DNA from: Gorsachius magnificus
Lineage: Eukaryota > Chordata > Aves > Pelecaniformes > Ardeidae
Length of the DNA stretch: 64,000 nt
Reading direction: 5' to 3'
NCBI GenBank assembly: GCA_034008185.1
Contig: CM067081.1
Coordinates: 106,711,265-106,775,264 of the forward strand
Below the pieces are notes generated by a model. The model ran no database searches and was not told the origin of the DNA. It saw only the letters and a list, made by a program, of their open reading frames with translations. The position numbers and the translations under genes were made by a program. This document shows positions 39,503 through 52,583 of this stretch, piece by piece. The stretch's first letter is position 1. Every line of letters begins with the position of its first letter.

Positions 39503-39786
39503 ATAGAATCATAGAATCATTTAGGTTGGAAAAGACCTTTGAGATCATCAAGTCCAACCATTAACCTAACCCTGCCATCCCATGACTAAACCGTGTCCCT
39601 AAGCACCTTGTCTACCTGGCTTTTAAATGCCTCCAGGGATGGGGACTCAACAATTTCCCTGGGCAGCCCATTGCAATGCTTGACAACACTTTCTGTAAAG
39701 GAATTTTTCTTGATGCCCTGGCACAACTTGAGGCCATTTCCTCTCATCCTATTGCCCGTTACCTGGGAGAATAGACCAACACCAAT
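39503..39786 (-). mobile_element. CR1 LINE 3' end, short 5'-truncated copy
   Basis: Starts with terminal repeats (CTATAGAATCATAGAATCAT at 39501-39520) and carries about 285 bp of the 3' untranslated region and the last ORF2 codons. Similarity stops near CAACACCAATG. It has the same subfamily 3' end as the copies at 14085 and 53801. The minus-strand tail frame is broken. Confidence 0.92.
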
Positions 39787-40450
39787 GTTTTTGGTCTCAT
39801 TTCTACTTCCATTAATTCAAGCTGTAACTTTTCTGCCTACCTTGTTAATAACGCAGCTGCATGAAAGAAAAATGAAGAAAAAAAAATTTGTTTTCTCTTA
39901 CACCTTTTTGTTTGTTTCCAGGCATTAAATAATAATTTCCTGGTAACAAAATGACTGCAGTATTTACAAACATTCAGAACAGATAGTAGAAATCCTGCTC
40001 TCAGTCTGGAAAGCAATTAATTGAAAGGGAAATACTAGCAGAGCTCTCCAGACATGTATTTTATCAAGTATGTTACATCACTGGAAATAATAGAGGGACT
40101 GACTTAGTTGTCTTCTCTCAGATCTAAGGAGTACTAGTATTAGGAGAGTGGCTATTTCCCTCCTAGTCCTTTTGTTTTCATTCAGTTTGTTTGGTTTTGG
40201 TTTTGTGGTTTGTTTTTTTTTTAACTATGAAAAAAAAGTCAACAGTTCATTTACTTGTGAACATGGTTGTCAGGAACCCAAACAAGGTGGAGGTAGGATG
40301 AAGTCACCTGCCCTTGCAGATTAGAAAGTCTCCTGCCTGTTTGCCTTGCCTTGGTAGCTAACAAATGATCTCTGTAGAGATATTAAGACATATTGATGGA
40401 AATAAATCTCCCTCTTGTAGCTGAGGACACATCATGACGTCTGGATGTCC
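39787..40450. other. Unique noncoding DNA
   Basis: AT-rich spacer between a CR1 3' end and an LTR, with poly-A/T runs at about 39876-39888 and 40211-40221. Nothing else is seen. Confidence 0.55.
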
Positions 40451-41018
40451 TCATTTTGGCTTGGATAGGGTTAATTTTCTTCATAGTAGCTGGCATAGTG
40501 CTGTGTTTTGGATTTAGTACTAGAATAATGTTGATAACTCACTGATGTTTTAGTTGTTTCTAAGTAGTGCTTACACCAGCCAAGGCCATTTTCAACTTCC
40601 CATGCTCTGTCAAGTGCACCAGAAGCTGGGAGGGGTCACAGCCAGGACAGATGACCCCAACTGGCCAAAAGGGCTATTCCAGACCATGTGGCATCATGCT
40701 CAGTATATGAACTGAGGTAAGCTGGCCAGGGGACATCAATCACTGCTTGGGATGGGTTGGGCATCTGGTGGTGAGCAATTACATTGTGCATCACTTACTT
40801 TGTATATTCTTCTTCTTCTTCTTCTTCTTCTTCTTCTTCTTCTTCTTCTTCTTCTTCCTCCTCCTCCTCCTCCTATTATTATTATTATTATTATTACTAT
40901 TTTCCACTGCTGTTTTATTAAACTCTCTTTATCTCAACCAGCAGGTTTTACTTTTTTTTTTGGATTCTCTCCCTCTCCCTGTGTGGTGTTTAGCTGCCTG
41001 CAGGGCTAAACCACAACA
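40451..41018 (+). mobile_element. Solo LTR (avian ERV) with expanded triplet repeat
   Basis: Begins near TTTTGGCTTGGATAGGGTTA and ends ...GGGCTAAACCACAACA at 41018, about 570 bp. A TATA-like CAGTATATGAACTG lies near 40698. An ATTAAA-type poly(A) signal in TTTTATTAAACTCTCTTTAT lies at 40913-40932. The same family is present inverted at 59233-59646. The block GTTGATAACTCACTGATG is shared exactly. No internal retroviral sequence follows, so this is a solo LTR. I cannot find a convincing flanking duplication. Confidence 0.85.
40808..40901 (+). repeat. Compound triplet microsatellite (TTC)n(CCT)n(ATT)n
   Basis: About 16 TTC units (40808-40856), then about 6 CCT units (40857-40874), then ATT units interrupted once by C (40875-40901). 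It lies inside the LTR. It translates as poly-Phe/poly-Leu in some frames, which explains the 120-codon frame at 40747-41109; that frame is not a gene. Confidence 0.97.
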
Positions 41019-42361
41019 CTGGAGGATTTGTAAAATGGATTGGCCTTCCTATCTCATTTCTCTTCTGATTCCATCCAGGTTAAAGGAGGATGGAGCCAAG
41101 ACTTTTTGACATAGATTGTAGCTTATATATATTCTTTTGAAAAGTAGAACACTGTCATCTCTCTTTCTGTTTTTTTCAATGGACTTGTTTTCCCAGGTGC
41201 CTACAGTTCAACCTTGGTTAGGTGGCTTTATTGTGCAAACCACATTCCTCTGCAGTGGTAAGATTGTAATCTGTCTTAATTAATATTTTCATGCACTTTC
41301 TCCACTTTTCACAGATGTGCTTACATTACAGACAATTTCTGAATTTCTTATAGCATACTTGTCTCTGTACAAACCTGTTGTATCCTAAATACTTGAGATT
41401 TGCCTCTTAAAATGAGAGGAAGAAGTGCTCTCACAGTGACAGGTGACATGAACTGTTATTCAGGTGATTTTTAAGGCACACAGCCACAATCTTCCATCAG
41501 AGATACACAGAGGAAATGAGCTGGTGTGGGAACAGCTGTGGTGTCTGCAAACATGATATAACTGGAATAGTTAGGTGAAGCATGTTCAGTACTCTTCTGT
41601 ATGGTGAAAGTGAGGTAAAACAAGCCTGACCCGAGGATGCTTTACACTGGGAAAGACAAATTCTGGCCTCCTCAGAGTATCTAAAGTTGCGCTCACCATT
41701 GCTGCATTGTGACAGGGTGGTATACTCAGAATTTTTCATGCTGCTACATAGCTTACCTCACTGAGTTGGTGAGCAATTCTGTTACAACTCATGTTAATTA
41801 TATATCCATATGTTGAGCCAATTTTAAAATGGTTATTACATCTTACTCATCACTGTCTTGCATTTGTCTTCAAAATGTTGTGCAAACTCCTAAAAAAGCA
41901 AACAACTATAAAATTTCTGTAGTTCAATTAAAACAAAATACTCTATGCATGATAAATTTGATAAAGTTTCTTGATGTTGAGAGGAAAGGAGCTTCTGATA
42001 CTTCTTACATCCATCACTGTGAAAGACTTGTGAGCAGCTTTATGACAGGATAATTAAGATCATGGTCTGAATGTGCCTTTGCAGATAATCTCAGAAACTA
42101 CATGTAGCATTTAGAAAGATTCAGTCCACAGGAAAACTTATGCAGTTCTTCCTTTTAGATATTTACTATTTATTTATTTACCCCACCCTTCCTATGACAT
42201 TTGGGAGTAATGAAAAAGGAATAGCATATATTTCTTAAAGTAGTCAATGACACACATGGTTTATTCAACACACAGAAAATGTTGCTTGACAGCTTTGCGT
42301 GTAAATGTTGTAGCTTTATATGAAGAAACTGTATGAATTCAGACAAGTATTTATAGTTTAT

Positions 42362-42440
42362 TTTCAAAACAACTCCATAACATAAGGAAGTATCAGTAAT
42401 CATTTTATAGATGGAAACTAAAGCACAGAGTGTTAGATAG
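42362..42440 (-). mobile_element. MIR/L2-like ancient retroposon relic
   Basis: AAAACAACTCCATAACATAA at 42367, CATTTTATAGATGGAAACTA at about 42401-42420 and AAGCACAGAG at 42421-42430 occur in the order and at roughly the spacing of the reversed MIR/L2 3' region, in which an ATTTTACAGATGAGGAAACT-type core is followed by GGCACAGAG. The match is diverged, as expected for an element older than the bird-mammal split. Confidence 0.5.
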
Positions 42441-43172
42441 AATAATGGTTGTTTATGTACTTTATACCAAGATGTCACTGGGTAGAAGCCATTTTTTGAT
42501 CCCGGTTTATGATTATTCAGGACAGCATAAGCCCTGGGTTGCAGAGCTGTACACTTTTTGTGCTTTCTGTGGCTGAATATGTAGGAAATTATTTATTTAT
42601 GATGTTTTGCTAGTCTTGCAGTTAGGACACCTTCCATGGAACTGAGATACAGAGTTGATTTGGAGGAACAAGCTTAGAACAGCCAAAAATATTTTTGGAT
42701 TTTCAAAACCTAATTTTTTTCAAAATCTCATTTCAAGAAAAAAAACAAAATAAACCCCACCAACTTTAATATTAACATTTTCAGGCATAGTACGTAATTT
42801 TCATTAAATCGAATTTGCTGATTAGGAAAGATGTTTTGGTCAAATTATTTTGTCTACATCTAGATCAGCAGGCACATATAGCATATAAAATGAGTAGCGA
42901 TTGCTCCATCAAAGTCCCTTACAATTGACTTCATGATGTGCTGGTTTTCATGCAAACACATGTCTTAGGGCTTTATATCTTGATTTGGATTCTTACATAA
43001 CAATCACTTGAATTATTCGTTCTATTTAAGGAGGCCAAATGATAACTCTTTCTCAAAGTTGAGTATAAATCATAACATATTCTCAGGATCATTCAACTTC
43101 AGGTGGAACACTGCAAGCTTGATGTTGCCTTTAAAAATTTTGTCCTGTCTGAATGCATTCATTTACTGTCTT

Positions 43173-43202
43173 CTCATTTTCTCATTTTCTCATTTTCTCA
43201 TT
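43173..43202 (+). repeat. 8-bp tandem repeat (CTCATTTT)n
   Basis: Nearly four exact copies of CTCATTTT in a row. It is a short minisatellite with possible length polymorphism. Confidence 0.92.
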
Positions 43203-46200
43203 GTCCTCTAGCCCTGAATTCATTATCTCAGTGAGTACTCTCCTGCATTTGTTTCCTTTCATCCATGTCAAAAATATTAGTTATACTTCCTGCTACAGGT
43301 CATACTTCCTTTGATTTAAATTCATTTTGGCACTTACCTCTTCTTTGTTTGGCCTCTAACAATTTTAAGTTGTTGTGCACAATTTCATGTGAGGTTAAGT
43401 CCTGCCGGGCACCACTGGTTATTTAATTTTTCATTCAGCATCAAGCTTTCCACTGTACTGTTGCAAATATTCAACCCTTTCTTATGAGTCAGAACATTAT
43501 AACACAAAGGCCCTCTACTTGATGGATAAAATATTGTATTTATAAAATATTATATTTATAGTATTTTTCTGGAACTCAAACAAAATTAATTCCGTATACT
43601 AATGTATCATAATGAATAAATTGCAATTCTTGGAGATTTAGGTGGTGTTTGTAGTTGTGGGATAAGTTTTCCTCTAAATTTGTTTGAATAGAAGTAGCAT
43701 TTCTGTTCTATTGTTTCTTTCAACAGAGGTGACAATAGTCAACAGTCTTGCTATTTGCATATAGATTATCTCATACCAGAAACAAAAGCTGTTACAGAGG
43801 ATAAGTTCTCTCTCCCACAGTACAATATCCCTTTAACATCTACATTTATAATAGCCACACTCAGAGCACTTTATGTAAGTGAAGGAGGAGGAGGAAGAAG
43901 TAAAACTTGACAATTTGTATCAGTAAAACTGTTAAGAAGAAAAAGATTGGTTTCCAAATTAAATGTCTGTATGTTTTCTTTCTGATATAAAGAATTGGAA
44001 ATAAACCTCCATCTGTTCCTCTTAATGATTATTATAAGAAAATAAGAAGATAGCAGAGAATTAAGATATTTAGAACAATTTTCTTGGTTTTATAGAAAGT
44101 ACAATTTTTATAAACAACATTTATGACTCTGAACCCTTAAGATGGGTCTTCTCTTTCTTACAGTGCAGCCCCATCCAGGGCAGGAACGTCAATATCAATG
44201 GCCTGTGAACATTTTAATGTTGTTTTTTTCCTACGGTTCACCTAAAGCCCTAATGTAGAAAAGCAATTCATAATGTGCTTAAGCCCTACTGAATTCAACG
44301 AGATTTATACATGGCCTTTAAGAGAAGAACATGTCTAAGTGCATAACTGAGTTAGAGCTTCAGACCAAGTCAGCATTGCATGGGCTATGCCTCTGCGGTT
44401 GTTCTCTGAGGGTGCCAAGACAGGAGACAGCACAGTTTTTCAGAATAGCAAATGATATTTTTCACTGCTGTCAAGGCAGACTCCTTTCAGCGTTACTTAC
44501 CTGGATACTGATTACGTTCTCATTCAAATTGTTCCTGGGAACTAGGCAAGTTCTCCCTGTCGTCCAGGAACCCCCTACTCCTGTGGTTCAGTGCCTCAGC
44601 GTGCTCTAGAAGATATTCCAGGCTATTCATCAAGAAGAATTTGATTTTGTCTGGCTTTAGAATAATATTTAACTGGTCACTTAATAGGAAGCTCAGACTA
44701 TAAGTCCAAAATTTTTTCTTCCTACTAGCTAGCAGCTGAACTGTTAAATGCCAGGAAAGCACTTCAACACTATCATTAATCTTTCTTCAAGCTGTATTTT
44801 GAAAGGAAGCAGGCAAAATTGCATGTTTGAAAGGTAAATGTGGTCACTTGGTAACCCAAGACAATCATCCATGTCACAGCAAGGACCACTGAAAGGACGC
44901 TACCTAGCTTGTTAACTCTCTAGGCTTGGAGTGGAGGTTGGATGGGAGAAAAAGGAGGGAAAGAGGTCTGTGCACTTCAGGTATGTGATTCTTATGCTTA
45001 TGTTGTTCCCTGAGTAGCACAGTAAATTTAGAAAAAAAACCAACCAAAACCCAAAAAACAACCCACTGCACGTATGGCCTTTCCTGCAAAAGTATATTCT
45101 CTTTTGTGTCATATCATTGTCAGGCTACAGCACATAGTTGTCTAGATTATGCCACGTGACATCCTGGAAAGGCTGTCACCAGCCCCTGAATGTGTTCTCC
45201 AGCATGTGTTGGGTGCAGTGTGTATGCAGCAATCCTGAGAGAACCTCCCAGAGCTGGGCATACTCAGCAATGAGCCTCTAGCATACCACTGCTTCCCAAG
45301 GAGTATTTTTGGCTTTCAATACATAAGATTTTACTGTGAAATGTTCTTCACTATGTAGTCAAGTGTGCTGGACCTTTTTCTCATAAATCTATCTCATAAA
45401 ATTACAGCTCCCTTTGACTACAGTGCTAGTATCATTTAGGTGCTGAGCACTCTCAGCTCCTACCTGCACAGACCTGTAGTATCAAGTGTCCTTAAATCCA
45501 ATCAGTTTCATTTAGTTTAAACATAATAATCTTTTGGCTGCCCATATAACTACTTCATTAAGTAGGAAAATTATTTTTATCATCTGAAGATTTTCTTGTA
45601 TCATTTGTCTGAGATGTATGTTACAGGGAAAATGTTTTAATGGAAAAAAAATACCTTAATATAGCCTAATATCTTTGTACTACATGCTCTTGGACAAGCA
45701 AAACTAGAGCTATATATCTCTAAGTCTCATTGGCTGTAAGAATTTTTAATTTTTTCTAGCTTACTGGGTCAGACTCTCAGGTCTTTTTTAAAGTTGGCAA
45801 AGAGTTGCGAACTCTGTGTTTTTAAAAGGAAATTTTACTTCCTACCACAGTTACCTGTAGGCAGTATGTTTACCTTGGGTGTTCTATGGTTATTTTATTG
45901 CTTAAGGCTACATTTGCTATCCAGATACTTTAATGTTCATAAACTAAAGCTGTCAGGACTATTCTCTTAATTGGGTAAGTTGTTCTGTCTCAGACAGAGA
46001 CATATACAACTTTCACTGAAGTTTGATGATCTTCTATCTTTGCTGCCAATAACCTTGTCTGGAAATGTTTAAGAAGTAAGCTCAGCTCTTCAAAGTGAAC
46101 TGAATAGGCACCAGTTGCTCACTCCTGTAAGCAAAGTGAACTTTCATGTCCCATTAGAAAACAGTAGTATTTGCACCCATGTAAGAAGTGCCCCTCCGCA

Positions 46201-47090
46201 ATGCCTCTGCTTGTCTCTGGGAGCCTTATGCCAGACAGCTGAGAAAAGGCAGGGTGGGTGAGCTTAGTTGTGGCAAGCAGTTGTCCACAGTAAATGACAT
46301 GCTAAGACACCTGCAGCCTTTGAACTTTTTAGTTTTAGCCCAGTCTGAGCTTTCAAAAGATTGCAATGGAGTTTTTGCTAGCAGAAGGAACAGTGAATTG
46401 AGCCTGTGCCTCTTTTTCAGTGCTTCTCTAGTTCTTCTGTGTAAGATTTGATTGACATCAGAGTCAGATGAGTAGTTGGAAGACAGCAATTTCTCTTGCC
46501 ATTATAGCAATCTGATGCAACCATTGTTATCAAGGGCAGCAGTGATTACAGTGTAATTGTTCCATGTTTCAGGTGGCTCCAGTTGCCTGCCAAAAATGTT
46601 CAAAAACCTTTTCTCCATAATCCTTGCATAAATGACAGTTCAAATATCACCATTACCTTTATGGCCACAGTAGTGCATTATTTCTGGGAAAAAAAAAAAT
46701 AAACAAAGTGATGATGCTGAGTGTTCGAGCCTTCTTGAAGGCAAAATATTAGTCACTGAAATAGTTCTCTTTCTTAACAAATTAATTATCATCGGTCAAC
46801 AGGTAGGTGAAAAATAATATTGAGGATGTTCCTAACACTAAATTTGGGAGAAACCATAATGGGAGTGACTTTCTAGTTATCACTTTGTTTCTGTTATGTT
46901 CCCATGCTGCTCTAGATTTCAATAAGTTTTCAAGGTCATGCCTCAATATGGTCATTAAAAAAATTGTTAGCACTCCCATGCAAGTTATTCCTATTTGAAC
47001 TTTTCATAGGAAACATTGATTTATGCAAAGTATTTGTAATTATTCTCAGATATAAAGAGTATCCAGAGGCAAATTTACCTCTCTACCAAC

Positions 47091-47115
47091 ATAACATAAC
47101 ATAGCATAACATAAC
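47091..47115 (+). repeat. Pentamer repeat (ATAAC)5
   Basis: Five ATAAC units, the third with A to G (ATAGC). Confidence 0.92.
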
Positions 47116-48539
47116 CTCTTTCCCAAAGCAAAATCCAGGTTTTATAGGAACACCATTAAAAACAATTGGCAAAGAACATTTTTAAAAATATTGCAAAATT
47201 AGGAGAGGAAATTGGTATACATGACATGTAAGGAACAATAAAAAATTGAGCTACAATCTATTTCTAAGAGAATTATGCAATAAAAAGGTGTTTACTTGGA
47301 TATTGGAGATTGGGAAGACAAATAATTTTTTGCAGTTAAAAAGCCTAGTGGCATTATTTTGGAGAATAGAGAGGAGATTAATAGGAATTCATTTCCTATT
47401 TCAAATCATTATATAGCTACCAGCATCTTCATAACAGTATAGAGCACAGGAACAGCTTAAAATCTAAAATTAGCTAAATTGTCCTCAGACAAAGTGATGT
47501 TTTAAATAGCAGGTTAATAACAGTAGTAGAAATAATTAATGGCTTTAAAGACATAGCAGAGAGTAAAGCTGTTGGTCCAGATGGATTCTTCAAAGAAATT
47601 TCTAAGTCACTAGCTCTGAACTATACATACTTTTAAACAGGCTATCTAATACTTTGCTATCTAAAATTATATGACGTTATTAAAATTATATGCATTAGGA
47701 AGGACTGCAACGCTGACAAACAGGTCAGCCAAATAGCTTTCTTGTCAATATGCAATTTTTGTAAGGCTTCTAATAAACCTGAAAAAAATGTTCATTTTTT
47801 AAATGTTTACATTCCTAAACAGAATGAAAAGAAAACAAAACAAAAAATACTTGCAGTAGTCTCTGCTGAAATTGTGATGAAGTCAAAAGCATCTTCAGAC
47901 ATATCTTCTACTTGCCTAAAAAAAATCAGGAAATTAACTGATAGATTGAAACTATCTATTGCTGCACCTGAAAATGTTTCTACTTCTGTACAAGTAACCC
48001 TCAGGATATAACTTCCTTCCAGGAAACTGACCTGCTGTTGCCCTGTATTCTGGGAAATGGAATTATATTTTTTCCCCTTATCCCATCTGCCTTCTACAAC
48101 ACTTACATTCCACAACCAATGCAGACAAAGGGCTAATTTGCTTTTGTCTTTCTAATGGTCTGTTTTCACCTACTCGTTTTGTGTTCTACAACAGACTATT
48201 TTTTTAAGCAGAAACACACCTCAGTGTCATCCTTTGTTTCAATTTTTCTTCTATGATTGTGACCAGAAACCCTCTAAATTTTTGCATAGTTCTACAAAAC
48301 TTTGGGTTCTCCTGTAGTTAAATTGTACTTGGAAGCACAGAACACAGTGGGACATCCTAAGTGCCAGCAGTGGTGGTGCCTTAAATAGGTAAGCACATCT
48401 CTTTTTTTAAGCGATATGGAGAAGCTCCTCCATTGAGTAAGTTTAAAGGATAAAGGCCTACATTTTCACTTCTGGGTGTCTAAACTCAGGTATTTAATTT
48501 TATGTTTAAAAGTCTCTAAATACAGTTTCTATGCCTATA

Positions 48540-48680
48540 AATATACCCAGACATTTAGGCATGTATATATAGAGATGTGCATTCACATACATACGTGCAC
48601 ATATATACAAACATACATATCTATTTATGATATATATATTTCTACACACACATATATGCATGCATATGAATATTTCTGTG
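48540..48680. repeat. Alternating purine-pyrimidine AT/CA-rich tract
   Basis: Interspersed ATATAT, ACACAC, CATACATA and GCATGCATA words in a degenerate microsatellite about 140 bp long. It explains the His/Ile/Tyr-rich frame at 48476-48712, which is not a gene. Confidence 0.75.
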
Positions 48681-49211
48681 TTTTCAGTCCTAGCATATTT
48701 ATGACATATTAATAAATAGATCAGGGTAAGTTTTAGTACCGATTTTATATAAAAGAAAATTTTTTAATTTAAATAGCTTACAATTTATGTGCTAGAAAAA
48801 CTTGTAATAGTAATAATGACAATAATTATTTAACTTCCTCTTTGTTACCTTCATTTTCCTTTGGTTCCCACCTCCCCTGGAAAGTCTATGAGGTACTATA
48901 ACTTGACAATTCTATGTAAACATGGTTTTTCAGTGATATTTCTGCTGTATCTCTCAAAGATCAAAGAAACCTTAAGTTCTTCTTCAGTATGATATGTATT
49001 TTAGAAAGAAAATAGCAAGTAAAATAAAAGATCATTCCTAGGCGTACTCTCATCCTTAACTTTCAGCTGCCTCTTCAGATCAGACATCTTCAGGTGTCTT
49101 CCTCAAACACCACAGAGATTTTGAAGTTGTTTACATAATGATAGAATGGTTGAGGTTGAAAGGGACCTCAGGAGGTCTTCTTTTCCAACTCCCCTGCTCA
49201 AGCAGGGTCAC

Positions 49212-51034
49212 CTAGAGCAGGTTGCCCCAGGACCATGTCCAGATGGCTTTTAAATATCTCCAAGGATGCTCTACAACCTCTCTGAGAAATGTGCTCCAGT
49301 GCTCAGTCATCCTCATGGTAAAAAAGTGTTTCCTTATATTAAGGTGGAACATTCCTTGTTTTATTTTGTGCCCATTATGTCTTGCCCTGTCACTGGACAC
49401 CAGTGAAAAGAGCCTGGCTACTTCTAAACCATCTCTTCAGGTATTTAAATACATTGATAAAATCCCCCTCCACTCCATACTCCCCCACATTCCCCAGAGG
49501 TGTTACAACTTTTTCAGCCTTTCTTCATAGGAGAAATGCTCCAGTTCCCTAGTCATCTTGGTGTCCCTTCACTTGACTCACTTCAGTATGTCCATGTGTC
49601 TCTTGTAGTGGGGAGGCCAGAACTGAAAACAGTACTCCAGGTGCGGCCTCACCAGTGCTGAATAGATGGGAAGGATCACCTTCCTTGACCTGTTGGCAAC
49701 ACTCCTCCTAATGCAGCTTAGGATATCATTAGCCTTCTTTGCTGACTCATGTTCAACCTGGTGTCCACCAAGGCCTTTTCTGCAGAGCTGCCTTCTGGCT
49801 GGGTGGCCCCCAGCATATATTGGTGCATGAAGTTTTTCTTCCCCATGTGCAGGAATTTTCAATTCCCCCTTGTTGAACTTCATGAGGTTCCTCCCTCCCC
49901 CACCTCCTTCCAGCCTGTCAAGATCCCTCTGGGTGGAAGCATAACTTTCTGGTCTATCAGTCTCTCCTCTCAGTTTTGCATCATCAGCAAAGTTGCTGAG
50001 CATAAACTCTGCCCAACTATCCGGATCATTAATGAATATGTTAAACGGGATCAGACCCAGTACTGATCCCTGTGTTACTCTGCTAGTTACTGGCCTCTGG
50101 CTAGACCTCATGCCACTGATCACCACCCTCTTGACCTGGCCATTCAGCCAGTTTTCAGTCCACCTCACTGTCTGCTCATCCAGTGCATACATCACCAGCT
50201 TCTCCATGAGGATCTTAAGGGATGCAATGTCAACGCCTTACTGAAGTCGAGGTAAACAATATCCACAGCTCTCCCCTCTTGTACCAAACCAATCATTTAA
50301 TCATAGAAGGTTATCACGTTGGTCAAACATAACACCTCCTTGTGAATCCATGCTGACCACTCCCAGTAACTGTTTCCTTCATGTGCATGGAAATAGTTCC
50401 CAGGATTAGTCGCTCTATCTCAGTCTCCTTCTCAGGGACTGAGGTGAGGCTGACTGGCCTGTAGTTTACTGGGCCCTCCTTTCTGCCCTTTTTTGAAGAT
50501 AGGAGTAACATTTGCACTCTTCCCATTCTCAGGCACCTCTCCCAGTCACCATGACTGTTCAAAGATTATAAAATATGGTGTCACAATGACATCAACCAAC
50601 TCCCTCAGCACTTTTTGTTACATCCCATCAGCCCCTTGAGCTTAAGTACTTCCTTAAGTATTCCCTGACCTAATCGTCTTCCACAAATCGTACATTTTCC
50701 CTGAGCCAGACTTTCTCCCTTGTCTCTGGAGCCCAGGATTCCTGAAGGCTGATCTTGCTATTAAAGATTTGTGTGAAGAAGACATTCAATACCTCAGCCT
50801 TTTCAATACCATGCGTCACCAGGTCCCATGCCTCATTCAGTGGTGGGCCCATATTTTCCCTAGTTTTCCTTTTGCCACCTATGTACTGATAGAAGCCCTT
50901 CCTTTGCATTTGACTTCCTTTGCCAGACTCAGTCCCAGGTGGGCTTTGTCTTTCTTAATCCCCTGTCTGCATGCTCAGAAACGATCTCTGTATTCCTCCC
51001 AGGTTACTTGTCCATGTTTTCACCTGCTCTATGC
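49212..51034 (-). pseudogene. CR1 ORF2 reverse transcriptase and linker, decayed
   Basis: Minus-strand reading gives, from the N-terminal side, a linker piece (RKGFYQYIGGKRKTREN at about 50900), a finger region ([14 protein letters not shown] at about 50460), a thumb-like WTENWLNGQVKRVVISG at about 50155, motif B (RVTQGSVLGLIPFNIFINDP at about 50080-50020) and motif C (NFADDAKL near 49975). The tail lies down to 49212. The pieces lie in at least three frames separated by stops, and the segment just upstream of motif B that should hold motif A is damaged (50210-50280). It cannot be functional. Motif D-like and C-terminal pieces ([17 protein letters not shown]) lie near 49640. Confidence 0.88.
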
Positions 51035-51045
51035 TTCCTTTTTAT
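51035..51045. repeat. Left copy of 11-bp direct repeat flanking nested CR1
   Basis: TTCCTTTTTAT occurs here and again at 52870-52880, immediately outside the two ends of the inner CR1. This fits a target-site duplication made when the inner element inserted. Confidence 0.75.
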
Positions 51046-51221
51046 AGACTCATAGAATGTTTTGGGTTGGAAGGGACCCCGAGAGGTCACCTAGTCCAAC
51101 CCCCTGCAGTGAGCAGGGACACCGCTAACTAGATCAGGTTCCTCAGAGCCCCATCCAACCTGGCCTTGAATGTTTCCAGGGATGGGGCCTCCACTACCTC
51201 TCTGGGCAACCCGTTCCGGTG

Positions 51222-52583
51222 TTACACTACCCTCATTGTAAAGAATTTCCTCCTTAGATCCAGTCTAAACCTACCCTGTTTTAGTTTAAAACCATTACCC
51301 CTTGTCCTGACACAGCTGGCCCTACTAAAAAGATTTTCCCCATCTTTCCCATAGGCTCCCTTTAAGTACTGAAAGGCCGTAATCTGGTCTCCCCGCAGCC
51401 TTCTCTTCTCCAGGCTGAACAAGCCCAACTCTCTCAGCCTGTCCTCATAGCAGAGGTGCTCCAGCCCTTGGATCATTTTACTAGCCCTCCTCTGGACCCC
51501 ACTCCAACAGTTCCATGTCCTTCTTGTGCTGAGGGCTCCAGAGTTGGACGCAATACTCCAGGTGAGGTCTCACCAGAGCAGAGTAGAGGGGCAGAATCAC
51601 TTCCCTCAACCTATTGGCCACGCTTCTCCTGATGCAGCCCAGGGTATGGTTGGCCTTCTGGGCCGCCAGCGCACATTGCTGGCTCATGTCCAGCTTTTCA
51701 TCCACCAGCACCCCCGAGTCCTTCTCGGCAGGGCTGCTCTCCATCCTTTCTTCCCCCAGCCTGTATTGATACTGGGGGTTACCCCGACCCAGGTGTAGGA
51801 CCTTGCACTTGGCCTTGTTGAACCTCATGAGGTTCACACAGGCCCACCTCTCCAGCCTGTCCAGGTCTCTCTGGATGACATCCCAGCCTTCTGGTGTGTC
51901 AACCGCACCACTCAGCTTGGTGTCATCTTCAAACTTGCTGAGGGTGCACTCGATCTCACTGTCTAAGTCATTGATGAATATATTAAACAGCACAGGTCCC
52001 AGTATGGACCCCTGAGGGACACCACTCGTCACTGGTCTCCATCCAGACATCGAGCCATTGACCATTACCCTCTGGATGTGACCATCCTTATCCACCGAAC
52101 AGTCCGCCCATCAAATCCATAGCTCTCCAATTTAGAGAGAAGGATGTTGTGGGGGACCATGTCAAAGGCTTTGCAGAAATCCAGATAGATGACATCCATT
52201 GGTTTTCCCTTGTCCACTGATGTCACACCATCACACAAAGCCACTAGGTTTGTCAGGCAGGACTTGCCCTTGGTGAAACCATGCTGGCTATCTTGAATTG
52301 CCTCCCTGGCCTCCATGTGCCTTAGCATAGCTTCTAGGAGGATCTGTTCCATGATCTTCCCAGGCACAGAGGTGAGGCTGACAGGTCGGTAGTTCCCGGG
52401 GTCTTCCTTTCTACCCTTTTTGAAAATGGGCACAATGTTTCCCTTTTTCCAGTCACCAGGGACTTCACCTGACTGCCGTGACTTTTCAAATGCTATAGAG
52501 AGTGGCTTGGCAACTACATCAATCAATTCCCTCAAGACTCTAGGGTACATCTCATCAGGTCCCATGGACTTATGCATGTTCAT
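51222..52583 (-). pseudogene. CR1 ORF2 reverse transcriptase, nearly complete, three frames
   Basis: Three long minus-strand frames join into one RT. The 52065-52583 piece holds [42 protein letters not shown] and motif [19 protein letters not shown] with its aspartate intact. The 51481-52095 piece holds motif [21 protein letters not shown] and motif C read as KFEDDTKL (FADD in other copies). The 51222-51476 piece holds the tail. The first junction (about 52075-52090) looks like loss of about ten bases in the WIRNWLDG region. The second (about 51500) looks like a one-base gain. A stop interrupts the tail near 51222. The low number of lesions fits a younger age than the surrounding CR1. Confidence 0.9.

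Larger units (their letters stand above)
41019..49135. other. Unique noncoding DNA with minor repeats
   Basis: About 8.1 kb of AT-rich DNA. It holds a MIR-like relic (42362-42440), an 8-bp tandem repeat (43173-43202), a pentamer repeat (47091-47115) and an alternating purine-pyrimidine tract (48540-48680). The open frames at 46188-46451 and 47742-48115 exist on both strands and show no known domain. No gene is supported. Confidence 0.5.

Noticed and set aside
40747..41109. 120-codon open frame with long poly-Phe and poly-Leu runs, resembling a membrane protein
   Set aside because: The runs are translations of the TTC/CCT/ATT microsatellite inside an LTR. The frame has no other domain.
48476..48712. 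78-codon His/Ile/Tyr-rich frame
   Set aside because: It is produced by an alternating AT/CA-rich microsatellite-like tract.
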